From the NCBI GenBank assembly GCA_016712525.1, contig JADJQX010000001.1, forward strand, positions 2,170,001 through 2,234,000: a stretch of 64,000 bases of DNA, written 5' to 3'. The position numbers and the translations under genes are program-made. Below are positions 1 through 8,394 of this stretch, piece by piece. The notes under the pieces were generated by a model, which saw nothing but the letters and a program-made list of their open reading frames with translations, searched no databases and was not told the origin of the DNA. This DNA is from Myxococcales bacterium (GTDB taxonomy: Bacteria; Myxococcota_A; Polyangia; Polyangiales; Polyangiaceae). Each line of letters opens with the position of its first letter. The stretch's first letter is position 1.

Positions 1-62
1 AGCCTGCCTTCGTAGCGCATCGGCGCGGGTCTACCGCGAACGGGGCTCGTTCGCCACGCGGC

Positions 63-1106
63 TCACGTCCCGTCGAAGAACGCGATGGTCGCGCCGCCTC
101 GGGCCTCGGTGCGCGTCACGCCACGAGCGCCTTGGACGACGAAGGGCTCCCCTCGGAGAATCGTCCGATAGAAGGCGCGCATGCCCTCGCCCTTTTGCCC
201 CGAGGGGAGGTAGATCGCGTGGTCGACGTTCGCGCCGCCGAAGTCCGCATAGAGGACCCCGGGGGCGAGCGGCTCTTGCCCGATCGACCGCCCGAGCCGC
301 GTCCCGCGCCCGGTGCCGGCCGCGAGCAGCACGTTGTCGTTTCCGTTCACCGAGACGTACGTCGCGCGGCCGAGCCCCGCTCGGGACAGCCACGTCGCGT
401 GCCCCGCGAGCGCCGTCGCCGACGACCCCACGAGCACCGTATCGAACACGTCGCGGGGCAAGGTGCTCGTGCCGCCGACGGCGGCCTCGAGGACGAGGTT
501 GCCCATGCTGTGGGCGAGGAGCACCACCTTGCGCGCGCCGAGCTTGTTCCCCGCGGTCGCGCGGTAGGCCGAGAGCACCTGCGTGAGGTAGGCGAGGGCC
601 GGCCCTGCCGCTCGAGCTCGCGCCTCGGGGAAGCCGAGCGGGCACCCTTCGTCGGACCCTGGCCAAGAGAAGAGCACCACGGCCGACGACATGGTCCGTT
701 CGAGCTCCGGCACGGCCTCGTCGAGCGACTTCTTCGGCTCGCCTCCACCTCCGCAGGACCGGCCGTGCACGAGCACGATCACCGACGCGGCGCCCGGCTG
801 CTCGGTGACACGAGCGTCGATAGCGGCCCCGAAATCCGAGACCGGCATCTCTCGGTTGGGGAGGATAAAGAGGCGCGAAGGGAAGGGCAGGACGGGCACG
901 CTCGTGCCCTTGGTCCCGGCGTCTCCGGTCGGCGGCGCGGAGGTCCCTGGGCTCGAGCTCGAGGGCATGCCGGGGCTCACCGTGGAGGGCGAGGGGGCTT
1001 CGCCGGATGCCGACGTCGAGGGCTCGAGCGGTGACTCCGAAGAGTTCGGGCCGCAGGCCAAGGTCGCGGCGACGAAGAACACGCGGACGATGCGCCAGGG
1101 GATCAT
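63..1106 (-). CDS. Lipoprotein alpha/beta hydrolase (DUF900-like)
   Basis: Predicted 347-residue exported lipoprotein. The N-terminus has a short basic start, a hydrophobic run and a lipobox ending LAC, with the lipidated Cys at residue 18. Residues 20-70 are a Ser/Pro/Gly-rich linker, probably a periplasmic tether. The rest resembles alpha/beta hydrolases of the DUF900 type: a VLVHG oxyanion strand near 111, the nucleophile elbow AHSMG with Ser200, a possible acid in NGND (Asp256) and a His in VDHAIY (His296). This suggests an esterase or lipase acting in the periplasm or at the outer membrane; the substrate is unknown. It is transcribed leftward, divergently from the SirB1-like gene. The fold assignment is fairly safe, the catalytic acid is a guess. 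Confidence 0.8.
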   Translation of the reverse strand: MIPWRIVRVFFVAATLACGPNSSESPLEPSTSASGEAPSPSTVSPGMPSSSSPGTSAPPTGDAGTKGTSVPVLPFPSRLFILPNREMPVSDFGAAIDARVTEQPGAASVIVLVHGRSCGGGGEPKKSLDEAVPELERTMSSAVVLFSWPGSDEGCPLGFPEARARAAGPALAYLTQVLSAYRATAGNKLGARKVVLLAHSMGNLVLEAAVGGTSTLPRDVFDTVLVGSSATALAGHATWLSRAGLGRATYVSVNGNDNVLLAAGTGRGTRLGRSIGQEPLAPGVLYADFGGANVDHAIYLPSGQKGEGMRAFYRTILRGEPFVVQGARGVTRTEARGGATIAFFDGT

Positions 1107-1176
1107 GGGGGCCTCGGAGCGCGACGGGAGGTGCGCCAGGCCCCGAACCTACCCGCCGCTCCGAGGTAGGTGCCTA

Positions 1177-1196
1177 AGAAATCCTCATGAATTTCT
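1177..1196. promoter_or_regulatory. Inverted repeat in divergent gap
   Basis: AGAAAT and ATTTCT flank an 8-base spacer in the 278-bp gap between the leftward lipoprotein hydrolase and the rightward SirB1-like gene. The patch is AT-rich relative to its surroundings and sits about 70 bp upstream of the hydrolase start, so an operator or promoter is plausible. The rest of the gap shows nothing I recognise. Confidence 0.35.
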
Positions 1197-1384
1197 GAGG
1201 GTTACGCTTGCCGTGACGGTGGAATTTTCCGGCCGCGCGGCCAGCGTCTCGACCGCGGAGGCACGAGCGGAGGAGTCCGCGAAGCCAAAGTCGACGGCGA
1301 GGGGGCGGGGGACCTCCGACGGCTCCTCGGGCCGTGGCGCCCGGCTTGCGAAAATGGGGCCCGAGCGCAATGCTTCGTCGTCCC

Positions 1385-2263
1385 ATGAGCACCCACGGTG
1401 AGCCAAGGTCCGCGCTCGCGCGCCGCCCCCGAACGTTCGAGGAGCTCGCGCGCCTCGGTGATGCCGAGCTCGACGTCGCGACCGGCGCCGCGCTCATCGC
1501 GAAGGACGCCTACGGTGGCGTCGACGTCGACGCGCTCCTCTTGAAGGTAGCGCGGCTCGTCGAGCCGCTCGGTCCCGGATCCATCGAGGGCATGTCGACC
1601 CGTGAGCAGGCCGAGCTCCTCGCGGCGCACGTTCACGGCACCCTCGGCTTCCACGGCAACGAAGAAGACTACCACGACCCGCGCAATAGCCTCTTGTGCG
1701 ACGTGCTCGAACGGCGAGTCGGTATCCCCATTTCGCTCGCGCTCGTCTACACCGAGGTTGCCCGCCACCTCGGGATCCGCGCGCGCGGAGTCGCCTTTCC
1801 TGGCCATTACCTCGTTCGGGTCGACGACAAGGCGAACCCCACCGCGCGCGACGAGCCCGCCGCCATCGTCGACCCGTTCTCGGGCAAGCTCCTCACGTGG
1901 GAGGCCGTCGAGCAGCTCCTCCGAAAGACGCTCGGCGAGAAGGCCAAGCTCTCGCCCATCCACCTGGTCCCGGCGAGCCCACGCGGGACGCTCGTGCGCA
2001 TGCTCACGAACCTCAAGGTCGTGCACCTCGCGCGCCGCGATTTGGCGCGTGCCCACCTCGCGCTCGACCGCATCCTCTGCCTCACGCCGGCCTCCACGTC
2101 GGCCCTCCGCGAGCGTGCCGTGCTCGCCGTCCGGCTCGGCGCCACCCAGAGCGCTCGCGCCGACTTCGAGCGTGTCCTCGAGCTCGAGCCCGAGGCTCAA
2201 GACGCCGCCATCTTGAAACAGCACCTCGCGCGCCTCTCGTCGTCTCGCAAAGACCTGAACTGA
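1385..2263 (+). CDS. SirB1-like transglutaminase/TPR protein
   Basis: 292-residue cytoplasmic protein of the SirB1 family (transglutaminase-like fold followed by a TPR-like tail). The hallmark stretch is in the middle: a conserved Asn-rich NSLLCDVLERR segment with a Cys, then GIPISLALVYTEVARHLG, then the FPGHYLVR motif. The last 90 residues form two helical repeats (LARAHLALDRIL..., ARADFERVLELEP). Proteins of this family are common in proteobacteria, often of unknown role. ATG at 1385 is preferred because the homologous part starts soon after; an upstream in-frame start at 1334 would add 17 residues with no similarity that I recognise. No strong Shine-Dalgarno is visible at either. Confidence 0.85.
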   Translation: MSTHGEPRSALARRPRTFEELARLGDAELDVATGAALIAKDAYGGVDVDALLLKVARLVEPLGPGSIEGMSTREQAELLAAHVHGTLGFHGNEEDYHDPRNSLLCDVLERRVGIPISLALVYTEVARHLGIRARGVAFPGHYLVRVDDKANPTARDEPAAIVDPFSGKLLTWEAVEQLLRKTLGEKAKLSPIHLVPASPRGTLVRMLTNLKVVHLARRDLARAHLALDRILCLTPASTSALRERAVLAVRLGATQSARADFERVLELEPEAQDAAILKQHLARLSSSRKDLN

Positions 2264-2363
2264 CGAGGTGCGTACACCGGTCACCGGAGTGGCCATAGGG
2301 CATGTCGAGCGCCATATGCCGATAGGGCACCGACGCTTGCCAGCGCTCCGTGGCTGAGGTTTG

Positions 2364-2381
2364 CTTGCTCCTTGGAGCAAG
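2364..2381 (+). promoter_or_regulatory. Hairpin that contains the ribosome binding site
   Basis: CTTGCTCC and GGAGCAAG form a perfect 8-bp inverted repeat with only TT between them. In RNA this is a stem closed by a CUUG-type loop. The right arm holds the only good Shine-Dalgarno (GGAG, 2374-2377) for the ATG at 2392. Either the RNA hairpin hides the ribosome binding site or the DNA palindrome is an operator; the sequence alone does not decide. Confidence 0.6.
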
Positions 2382-2391
2382 GTGCCGCCCT

Positions 2392-3621
2392 ATGACGCGA
2401 TCCGATACGGGTGATGGAGAGATCGCGAGGCGCGAGCGCCCCTCGAGCGTGCTCGTGGTCGAGGACGACGCGCTCCAACGGCGTGTACTCTGCAAACGAC
2501 TCGCCGCGAGCGGCGTCGCGACGATCCACGAGGCCGAGCACGGCATCGAGGCCCTCGCGCTGCTCGCCGCGCACCCCGACGTCGAGGTCGTCGTGTCCGA
2601 TCTGGCGATGCCCGAGATGGACGGACTGGACCTTTTGTGCGCGATGGCGACGCTCCCGAGCAAGGCATCGTTCGTGCTCCACTCGGCCATGGATCGCCAG
2701 CTCCTCGCGTGCATGGAGCTCATGGCCAAGGAACGTGGCATGAGCTTCTTGGGCATTCTCGAGAAGCCGGCCACCGTCGACGACATCCAGCGCGTCGTGC
2801 GGCGGCCCGAGCCGAAGGAGCGCCCGTCCCGCGAGACCCTGGTCTTCTCTCATGACGAGCTGAAGGAGGGCCTCGCGCTCGGGCAGTTCGTCCCTTACTT
2901 TCAGCCCAAGGTCTCCATGAAAGACGGGGCCATTCGAGGCGCCGAGGCCCTCGCTCGATGGGTGCACCCGCGCTACGGCGTGCTGCCTCCCGGGGTGTTC
3001 ATCGACACCATGGAGCAGACGGGCCTCATCGGCTCGCTCACGCAGATCATCCTCGAGAAATCGATCCGCGCGGCCCGCACGTGGAACGATCTCGGGCGAT
3101 CCATATCGGTGTCCGTCAACCTGTCGTTCTCGTTTTTGTCGACGCCGGGCGTGGCCGACAGCATCACCCGCCTCACGCGTGGCTCGGGCCTCGCCCCGGA
3201 GCGCCTCATCCTCGAGATCACCGAGAACGTGGCCATGGCCGACGCGGGCATCTGTCTCGAGAACATCGCGCGCCTCAAGGTGAGGGGATATCGACTCTCG
3301 ATCGACGACTTCGGTGTCGGGTACTCGTCTCTCCAACAGCTCCTTCGAATACCGTTCGACGAGATCAAGATCGATAGGAGCTTCGTCGCCGGGGTGAAGC
3401 CGCTCTCACGTTCGGCCACCATGCTGGAGGCCACCCTCGGTATGGCGCAACGCCTCGACATGGTCTCCGTAGCCGAGGGCATCGAGACGCGGGAAGAGTG
3501 GGATTTTCTAGCCTCGGTCGGCACCGCGCTCGCGCAAGGCTACTTCGTCTCGCGCCCCATCTCGGGGGACGATCTCGAGGCGCGGCTCCGCGCGGGCACC
3601 GAGTGGGTGCCCCCACGGTGA
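2392..3621 (+). CDS. Response regulator with EAL c-di-GMP phosphodiesterase
   Basis: 409 residues. Residues 15-140 are a CheY-like receiver: the acidic pair is in VVEDDAL, the phosphoacceptor is Asp70 in SDLAMPEMDG, and the Lys is in LEKPAT. Residues about 155-400 are an EAL domain with the signature GAEALAR (Glu185-Ala-Leu), the LEITEN motif, DDFGVGYSS (Asp305, Asp306), IKIDRSF and AEGIE, so all metal-binding and catalytic positions I can check are present and the domain should hydrolyse c-di-GMP. No GGDEF domain is present. ATG 2392 is chosen over the upstream codon at 2350 because GGAG lies 14-17 bp before it and the receiver begins shortly after. Its TGA overlaps the GTG of the following kinase, so the two are likely partners. 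Confidence 0.93.
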   Translation: MTRSDTGDGEIARRERPSSVLVVEDDALQRRVLCKRLAASGVATIHEAEHGIEALALLAAHPDVEVVVSDLAMPEMDGLDLLCAMATLPSKASFVLHSAMDRQLLACMELMAKERGMSFLGILEKPATVDDIQRVVRRPEPKERPSRETLVFSHDELKEGLALGQFVPYFQPKVSMKDGAIRGAEALARWVHPRYGVLPPGVFIDTMEQTGLIGSLTQIILEKSIRAARTWNDLGRSISVSVNLSFSFLSTPGVADSITRLTRGSGLAPERLILEITENVAMADAGICLENIARLKVRGYRLSIDDFGVGYSSLQQLLRIPFDEIKIDRSFVAGVKPLSRSATMLEATLGMAQRLDMVSVAEGIETREEWDFLASVGTALAQGYFVSRPISGDDLEARLRAGTEWVPPR

Positions 3622-6600
3622 CCCCCGTACCCGAGCCCCCCGAGCCCGATTTCCCGCCTCCCGACGGAGACGACGCCCCCTCCCACCCCGGGCTCCGCGG
3701 AGCGGCGTTCGCGGCGGCATTTCCGTTCTACCTCGAGTGGGACGACTCCCTCGTCGTGACGCGCGTGGGGCCCCACGCCGCGAAGGTCGTCGTGGGGATC
3801 GCCCCGGGCGCGCGCCTCGTCGAGCACGTGGTCGCGCGCCGGCCGGCCGGCCCCATCACCCGCGGGCTCTTCGTCGCCGGGGCGGGGACGGCCATGTTGC
3901 TCGAGTGCAAATCGAGCGGCGCCGTGCTCCGAGGCCCTGTCGAGCGGATCGACGGGCGATACCTCTTCCTCGCGTCGCCCTGGCTCGCCGGGCCCGCCGA
4001 GCTCTCGGCGCGGGGGTATGTCGCGAGCGATTTCGCCCTCCACGACCAGACCTTCGAGCTGCTCGACGTGGTGCGGTCGCACGAGCTCGCGAACGACGAT
4101 CTCAAGCGCCTCGCCGATCGGCTCACCCTCCAACGGGCTCAGCTCCGCGAGAAAGAGGCCGAGTCGGGCAAGCTCGCGCTCATCGCCTCGCGGAGCGCCA
4201 ACGCCATCCTCATGACCGACGCGCTCGGTCGCATCGAGTGGACGAACGAGGGGTTTTCGCGGCTCTCCGGGTGGTCGCTCGAGGAGCTTCGCGGCAAGAC
4301 GCTCACGTCGTTCCTCGAGTGGAGCGCCTCCGACATGAACGCGGTCGAGCACATGCGCGCCCAGATCCTGCGCGGGGAGGGCTTCCAGACCGAGACGCTC
4401 GCGTACGCGCGCGATGGTCGCCCCTACTGGGTGGCCGTCGACGCCCAGCCCATCTTCGTCGAGGGGCAGCTCGCGCACTTCGTGGCGATGGGGAACGACA
4501 TCACCGAGCGCATCGTCGAACAGGATCGCCAGGCGTTGCAGATCGCCGCGTCGCGTGCGCTCGCCAAGGCGGGCGGCCTCGAAGCCGTCATGTTCGACGT
4601 GCTCGGCGTCGTCGGCTCGCGTATGGGATACACCCTCGGGGCCGCGTGGGCGCTCGACGGCGACTCGCCCAGCGCGCGCCTCCGCGTCGTCGCTTCGTGG
4701 GAGCGCGCCAAGGGCATGGCGGGGCCATTCTTCCTCTCGTCCGCGGCCGCGTCGTTCGGTGTCGGCGAGGGGCTCCCGGGGCGGGTGTGGGCCGAGGGAG
4801 GCACGGTCGTCGGGGCCGACCTTTCGGCCGTGCCGGGAGATCCGCGTGCGGCTACGGCGGTCGAGTGTGGGGTACGGTCCTACATGGCGGTCCCCATCGT
4901 CGACGGGGCGGCGTTCCTCGGCGTCCTCGAGCTGTTCGGCCCCGTGCGCGAAATACCTAATCCGAAGCTCGTCGACGCGCTCCGCGAGATTGGCCATCAG
5001 CTCGGCGCCTACGCCGTTAGAAAGCGCGCCGAGGAGTCCCTCCGCGAGGCCAAGGAGGCGGCCGAGGCGGCGAGCCGCGCGAAGAGCGAGTTCTTGGCCA
5101 CGATGAGCCACGAGATCCGCACTCCCATGAACGGCGTGCTCGGCTTCGTGCAGCTCCTCCAGCAATCTCCCCTCACGAGCCAGCAGTCCGATTTCGTCGC
5201 CTCGATCCGGAGCAGCGCCGAGAGCCTCCTCAACGTCATCAACGACGTGCTCGATTTCTCCAAGATCGAGTCGGGGCACATGGAGATCGAGCGCGCTCCG
5301 TTCTCGCTCGAGCAGTGCGTCGAAGAGGCCGTCGAGACGGTGGCCATGGCGGCAGGAGAGAAGGGGCTCGATCTGGCCGCGCGCATCGACCCGGCCGTGC
5401 CCACCGGCGTGCTCGGTGACGTGCTCCGGGTGCGCCAGGTGCTCGTGAACCTGCTCGGGAATGCGGTGAAGTTCACGTCCCACGGCGAGGTCTCGCTCGA
5501 GGTGTCGAGCGACGCCCAAGCCCCCGACAAGGTGCGGTTCTCCGTGCGCGACACGGGGATCGGGATCCCGGCCTCGAAGCTCGAGTCCCTCTTTCAGCCG
5601 TTTCACCAGGTCGACAGCTCCACGTCGCGAAAATACGGTGGGACGGGCCTCGGGCTCGCCATTTGCCGGCGCCTCGTCGGCCTCATGGGTGGAGAGATCA
5701 CGGCGGCGAGCGTCCCCGGTCGGGGCGCCGAGCTCTCGTTCGTGATCCCGCTGCCGCCGTCGCTCGGAGAGACCCGCTCCGCCCACTCGATGCAGGTGCC
5801 GTCGCTCGTGAGCCGCCGCGCGTACGTGGCCGACGCACACCCGCTCTCGCGCGGGGTGATCCGCGAGATGCTCGAGCGCTGGGGCATGGACGTGCGCTCG
5901 GGCGACTCGCTCCGTGACGCGAAGACGGAGGGGTGGTCGCCGCACGTGGTGCTGCTCGACTGCGACGTCCCTTCCGGGGAGTCGGTCGACGCCGTTCGGG
6001 GGCTCGCCGCCGGGGGCGCCACGGTGTTGCTCATGTGCAGCTCGGGCCGCGGCGCCAAGCTGCGAGAGTCCTATGGCGCGGCGATCTCCGCGACGCTCCT
6101 CAAGCCGCTCAAGGTGTCCCCTCTCTTCAACCTGCTCGTCTCGCACGCCGACCGCGCGGGAGACAAGAAGGTGTCTCGGAGCCGCATGGTGGCGCCCATC
6201 GTCGTCGGCAATCGGCCGCTGCGCCTCTTGCTCGTGGAGGACAACGCGGTCAATCGAAAGCTCGCCCTCGCGGCCTTGGCGCAGCTCGGGTGCAGCGCCG
6301 ACGTGGCGCAGAACGGCAGAGAGGCCATTCGGGCGGTCAAGGCGACCCGCTACGATGCCATCTTCATGGATGTGCAAATGCCCGGGATGGACGGGCTCGA
6401 GGCCACTCGCGCGATACGCGTGTGGGAGAGCGACGCGGGGGCGAGGCCTGCGAGGATCGTGGCGCTGACGGCCAACGTGCTCTCGGGTGATCGCGAGAAC
6501 TGCCTGCGCGCGGGTATGGACGACTACCTCCCCAAGCCGCTCCGGCTCGACGCGCTCCGGAGCTTCTTGCAGGCCGTATGCGACGGCCGCGACGCGCCGA

Positions 6601-6995
6601 CCCACGAGTCGCCCGTGCCGCCCCCGCCGAGCTCCACCGTGCACGACGTGCTCCGCGATCTCGTCGCGGACGTGTCGCTCGACGAGGCCGTGCTGCTCGC
6701 GAAGGACTACGTGGGCTCCCTCGGCGACCAACTCGCCTCGCTTCGCCGGGCCATCGCCTCGGGCGATCTCGTAGTCGGCGCGAGGCTCGCGCACTCCCTG
6801 AAGGGCTCCGCCGCCATCTTCGGGCTCGATGCCACCAAGGCGTGTGCGGCCAAGGTCGAGGCGGCCTGCCGCGACGGGCGCTCCGACGAAGCCGTGAGCG
6901 CGACCTCCGCCCTCGAGGCCGCGAGCCGCGACGACGCCCACGAGCTCGACGTGGCCCTCGCGGCGCTCTCCGACTCCGTCGCCCGAATGAGCTGA
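3618..6995 (+). CDS. Hybrid histidine kinase with HNOBA-like, PAS, GAF, REC, REC, Hpt domains
   Basis: 1125 residues from the GTG that overlaps the TGA of the EAL gene. Order: residues about 30-190 resemble the heme-NO-binding-associated (HNOBA) domain of guanylate cyclases (PFYLEWDDSL, LFLASPW, SDFALHDQTFELL, then coiled coil); PAS about 200-310; GAF about 325-480; HisKA with MSHEIRTPMNG (His498); HATPase with DTGIGIP (about 644) and GGTGLGLA (about 674); a diverged receiver (about 734-845, LLDCDVPSG, LKPLK); an intact receiver with FMDVQMPGMDG (Asp918); and a C-terminal Hpt with AHSLKGSA (His1059). No membrane segment, so a soluble multistep phosphorelay kinase. No H-NOX gene lies nearby. 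The coupled EAL regulator is the likely output, through receiver-to-Hpt-to-receiver transfer. Confidence 0.92.
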   Translation: MTPVPEPPEPDFPPPDGDDAPSHPGLRGAAFAAAFPFYLEWDDSLVVTRVGPHAAKVVVGIAPGARLVEHVVARRPAGPITRGLFVAGAGTAMLLECKSSGAVLRGPVERIDGRYLFLASPWLAGPAELSARGYVASDFALHDQTFELLDVVRSHELANDDLKRLADRLTLQRAQLREKEAESGKLALIASRSANAILMTDALGRIEWTNEGFSRLSGWSLEELRGKTLTSFLEWSASDMNAVEHMRAQILRGEGFQTETLAYARDGRPYWVAVDAQPIFVEGQLAHFVAMGNDITERIVEQDRQALQIAASRALAKAGGLEAVMFDVLGVVGSRMGYTLGAAWALDGDSPSARLRVVASWERAKGMAGPFFLSSAAASFGVGEGLPGRVWAEGGTVVGADLSAVPGDPRAATAVECGVRSYMAVPIVDGAAFLGVLELFGPVREIPNPKLVDALREIGHQLGAYAVRKRAEESLREAKEAAEAASRAKSEFLATMSHEIRTPMNGVLGFVQLLQQSPLTSQQSDFVASIRSSAESLLNVINDVLDFSKIESGHMEIERAPFSLEQCVEEAVETVAMAAGEKGLDLAARIDPAVPTGVLGDVLRVRQVLVNLLGNAVKFTSHGEVSLEVSSDAQAPDKVRFSVRDTGIGIPASKLESLFQPFHQVDSSTSRKYGGTGLGLAICRRLVGLMGGEITAASVPGRGAELSFVIPLPPSLGETRSAHSMQVPSLVSRRAYVADAHPLSRGVIREMLERWGMDVRSGDSLRDAKTEGWSPHVVLLDCDVPSGESVDAVRGLAAGGATVLLMCSSGRGAKLRESYGAAISATLLKPLKVSPLFNLLVSHADRAGDKKVSRSRMVAPIVVGNRPLRLLLVEDNAVNRKLALAALAQLGCSADVAQNGREAIRAVKATRYDAIFMDVQMPGMDGLEATRAIRVWESDAGARPARIVALTANVLSGDRENCLRAGMDDYLPKPLRLDALRSFLQAVCDGRDAPTHESPVPPPPSSTVHDVLRDLVADVSLDEAVLLAKDYVGSLGDQLASLRRAIASGDLVVGARLAHSLKGSAAIFGLDATKACAAKVEAACRDGRSDEAVSATSALEAASRDDAHELDVALAALSDSVARMS

Positions 6996-7022
6996 TCCGT
7001 CCCTGCGCCGCCTCGAGTGAAT

Positions 7023-7039
7023 GTTCTCCTAGAGAGAAC
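7023..7039. promoter_or_regulatory. 17-bp palindrome upstream of the Old Yellow Enzyme gene
   Basis: GTTCTC-CTAGA-GAGAAC, perfect 6-bp arms with a 5-bp spacer, in the 119-bp gap between the kinase and the flavin oxidoreductase, 76 bp before its ATG. It is typical of an operator for a dimeric repressor. No regulator gene is adjacent on this side. Confidence 0.55.
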
Positions 7040-7114
7040 GATGTGGACCGGAATGGTGTACTTCCGAAAGGGAAGCAAGGTGCGCACGCTGCGGGCTCCA
7101 CGGAAGGAACTCGC

Positions 7115-8182
7115 ATGCTCTTCGATTCGACCACCCTCGCCGGCCTCTCGCTCAAGAACCGCTTCGTGATGGCTCCCATGACCCGGTCGCGCGCCGAGGG
7201 CAACGTCCCGAACGCGCTCATGGCCGAGTACTACGCGCAGCGCGCGGGCGCGGGCCTCATCGTCACCGAGGGCACCTCCCCGTCGCCGAACGGGCTCGGG
7301 TACTCGCGCATCCCTGGTCTCTTCTCGGCCGCGCAGGTCGAGGGGTGGAAGCTCGTCACCAAGGCCGTGCACGACAAGGGCGGCGCCATCTTCGCGCAGC
7401 TCATGCACACGGGCCGCGTCGGTCACGTGGCGAACCTCCCCGCCGGCGCCGAGGTCGTGGGGCCCACCGCCGTGGCCTGCCCGGGCGACATGTACACCGA
7501 CGCCGAAGGCCCGAAGCCTCACTCCGCGCCGCGCGCGATGACCGACGCCGACATCGCGAAGGCCGTGGCCGAGCACCTGACGGCCGCGAAGAACGCGGTG
7601 GCCGCGGGCTTCGATGGCGTCGAGATCCACGGCGCAAATGGCTACTTGGTGGAGCAGTTCCTGAACGCCAACGTCAACACTCGCACGGACGGCTACGGCG
7701 GCTCGGCCGAGAACCGCAACCGCTTCGCGCTCGAGATCGTGCGCGCGGTCGCCGACGCGATCGGCAAGAACAAGGTGGGCATTCGCATCTCGCCACACGG
7801 CGCCTTCAACGCGACGGGTTCGTTCGACGGCGTCGACGCGCAGTACCTCGCGCTCGCCAAGGAGCTGTCGAAGCTCGGCATCGCCTATCTGCACTTCGTC
7901 GATCACTCGTCGATGGGCGCGCCGCCCGTGCCGGCCGAGCTGAAACGAGGCGTCCGCGAGGCGTTCGCGGGGGCTTTCGTTCTCTCGGGTGGGTACGACG
8001 CCGCGCGCGCCGAGGCCGATCTCGTCGAGAAGCGGGGAGACCTCGTCGCCTTCGGTCGCCCGTTCCTCGCGAACCCCGACCTCGTCGCGCGCTTCGCCAA
8101 GGGCGCGCCCCTGAACGACGTCGACATGGCCACGTTCTACACGCCCGGTCCGAAGGGCTACACGGACTACCCGGCCCTCTGA
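7115..8182 (+). CDS. NADH:flavin oxidoreductase, Old Yellow Enzyme family (NemA-like)
   Basis: 355-residue cytoplasmic FMN enzyme expected to reduce activated C=C bonds (alpha,beta-unsaturated carbonyls, maleimides, nitro compounds or nitrate esters) with NAD(P)H. Evidence: start LFDSTTLAGLSLKNRFVMAPMTRSRA, the HGANGY substrate-binding motif (His172, Asn175, Tyr177) and the NTRTDGYGGS(A)ENR segment that follows, plus AFGRPFLANPDL in the phosphate-binding region near the end. Length is normal for the family. ATG 7115 is preceded by GGAAGGA at 7102-7108. It is monocistronic: the 17-bp palindrome lies upstream and a strong terminator lies downstream. The exact substrate cannot be read from sequence. 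Confidence 0.93.
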   Translation: MLFDSTTLAGLSLKNRFVMAPMTRSRAEGNVPNALMAEYYAQRAGAGLIVTEGTSPSPNGLGYSRIPGLFSAAQVEGWKLVTKAVHDKGGAIFAQLMHTGRVGHVANLPAGAEVVGPTAVACPGDMYTDAEGPKPHSAPRAMTDADIAKAVAEHLTAAKNAVAAGFDGVEIHGANGYLVEQFLNANVNTRTDGYGGSAENRNRFALEIVRAVADAIGKNKVGIRISPHGAFNATGSFDGVDAQYLALAKELSKLGIAYLHFVDHSSMGAPPVPAELKRGVREAFAGAFVLSGGYDAARAEADLVEKRGDLVAFGRPFLANPDLVARFAKGAPLNDVDMATFYTPGPKGYTDYPAL

Positions 8183-8203
8183 CCGCCGCCTCGTGACTCC
8201 CCC

Positions 8204-8245
8204 GCCGTGCCCCGGGCCCCTCCCTCCCCGGGGCACGGCCCTTTT
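8204..8245 (+). terminator. Rho-independent terminator
   Basis: A 13-bp perfect stem (8204-8216 with 8227-8239; core GTGCCCCGGG) with a 10-base C/T loop, followed by CC and TTTT. It ends the flavin oxidoreductase transcript. Confidence 0.8.
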
Positions 8246-8394
8246 GTGATCTCGATTTCGTCCTTGGTTTCGCGGGGTTAGTCGCGGCGGTCCCTTGGGG
8301 CTGCGTCGAGACTGGAAGCGTGAGCTCGGCCATGTCATGACAGGGGCGAGCGTGTGGGTGGCAGGCTCCGTCCTCGCGCTCCAGAAAGGCCCCC

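Noticed and set aside
3540..6941. A very long open frame (1133 codons) on the minus strand opposite the hybrid kinase
   Set aside because: It is the antisense shadow of a gene with G/C at nearly all third positions. Its amino acids are Arg/Ala/Gly/Glu-rich with no motif, whereas the plus strand has clear kinase, receiver and Hpt domains.
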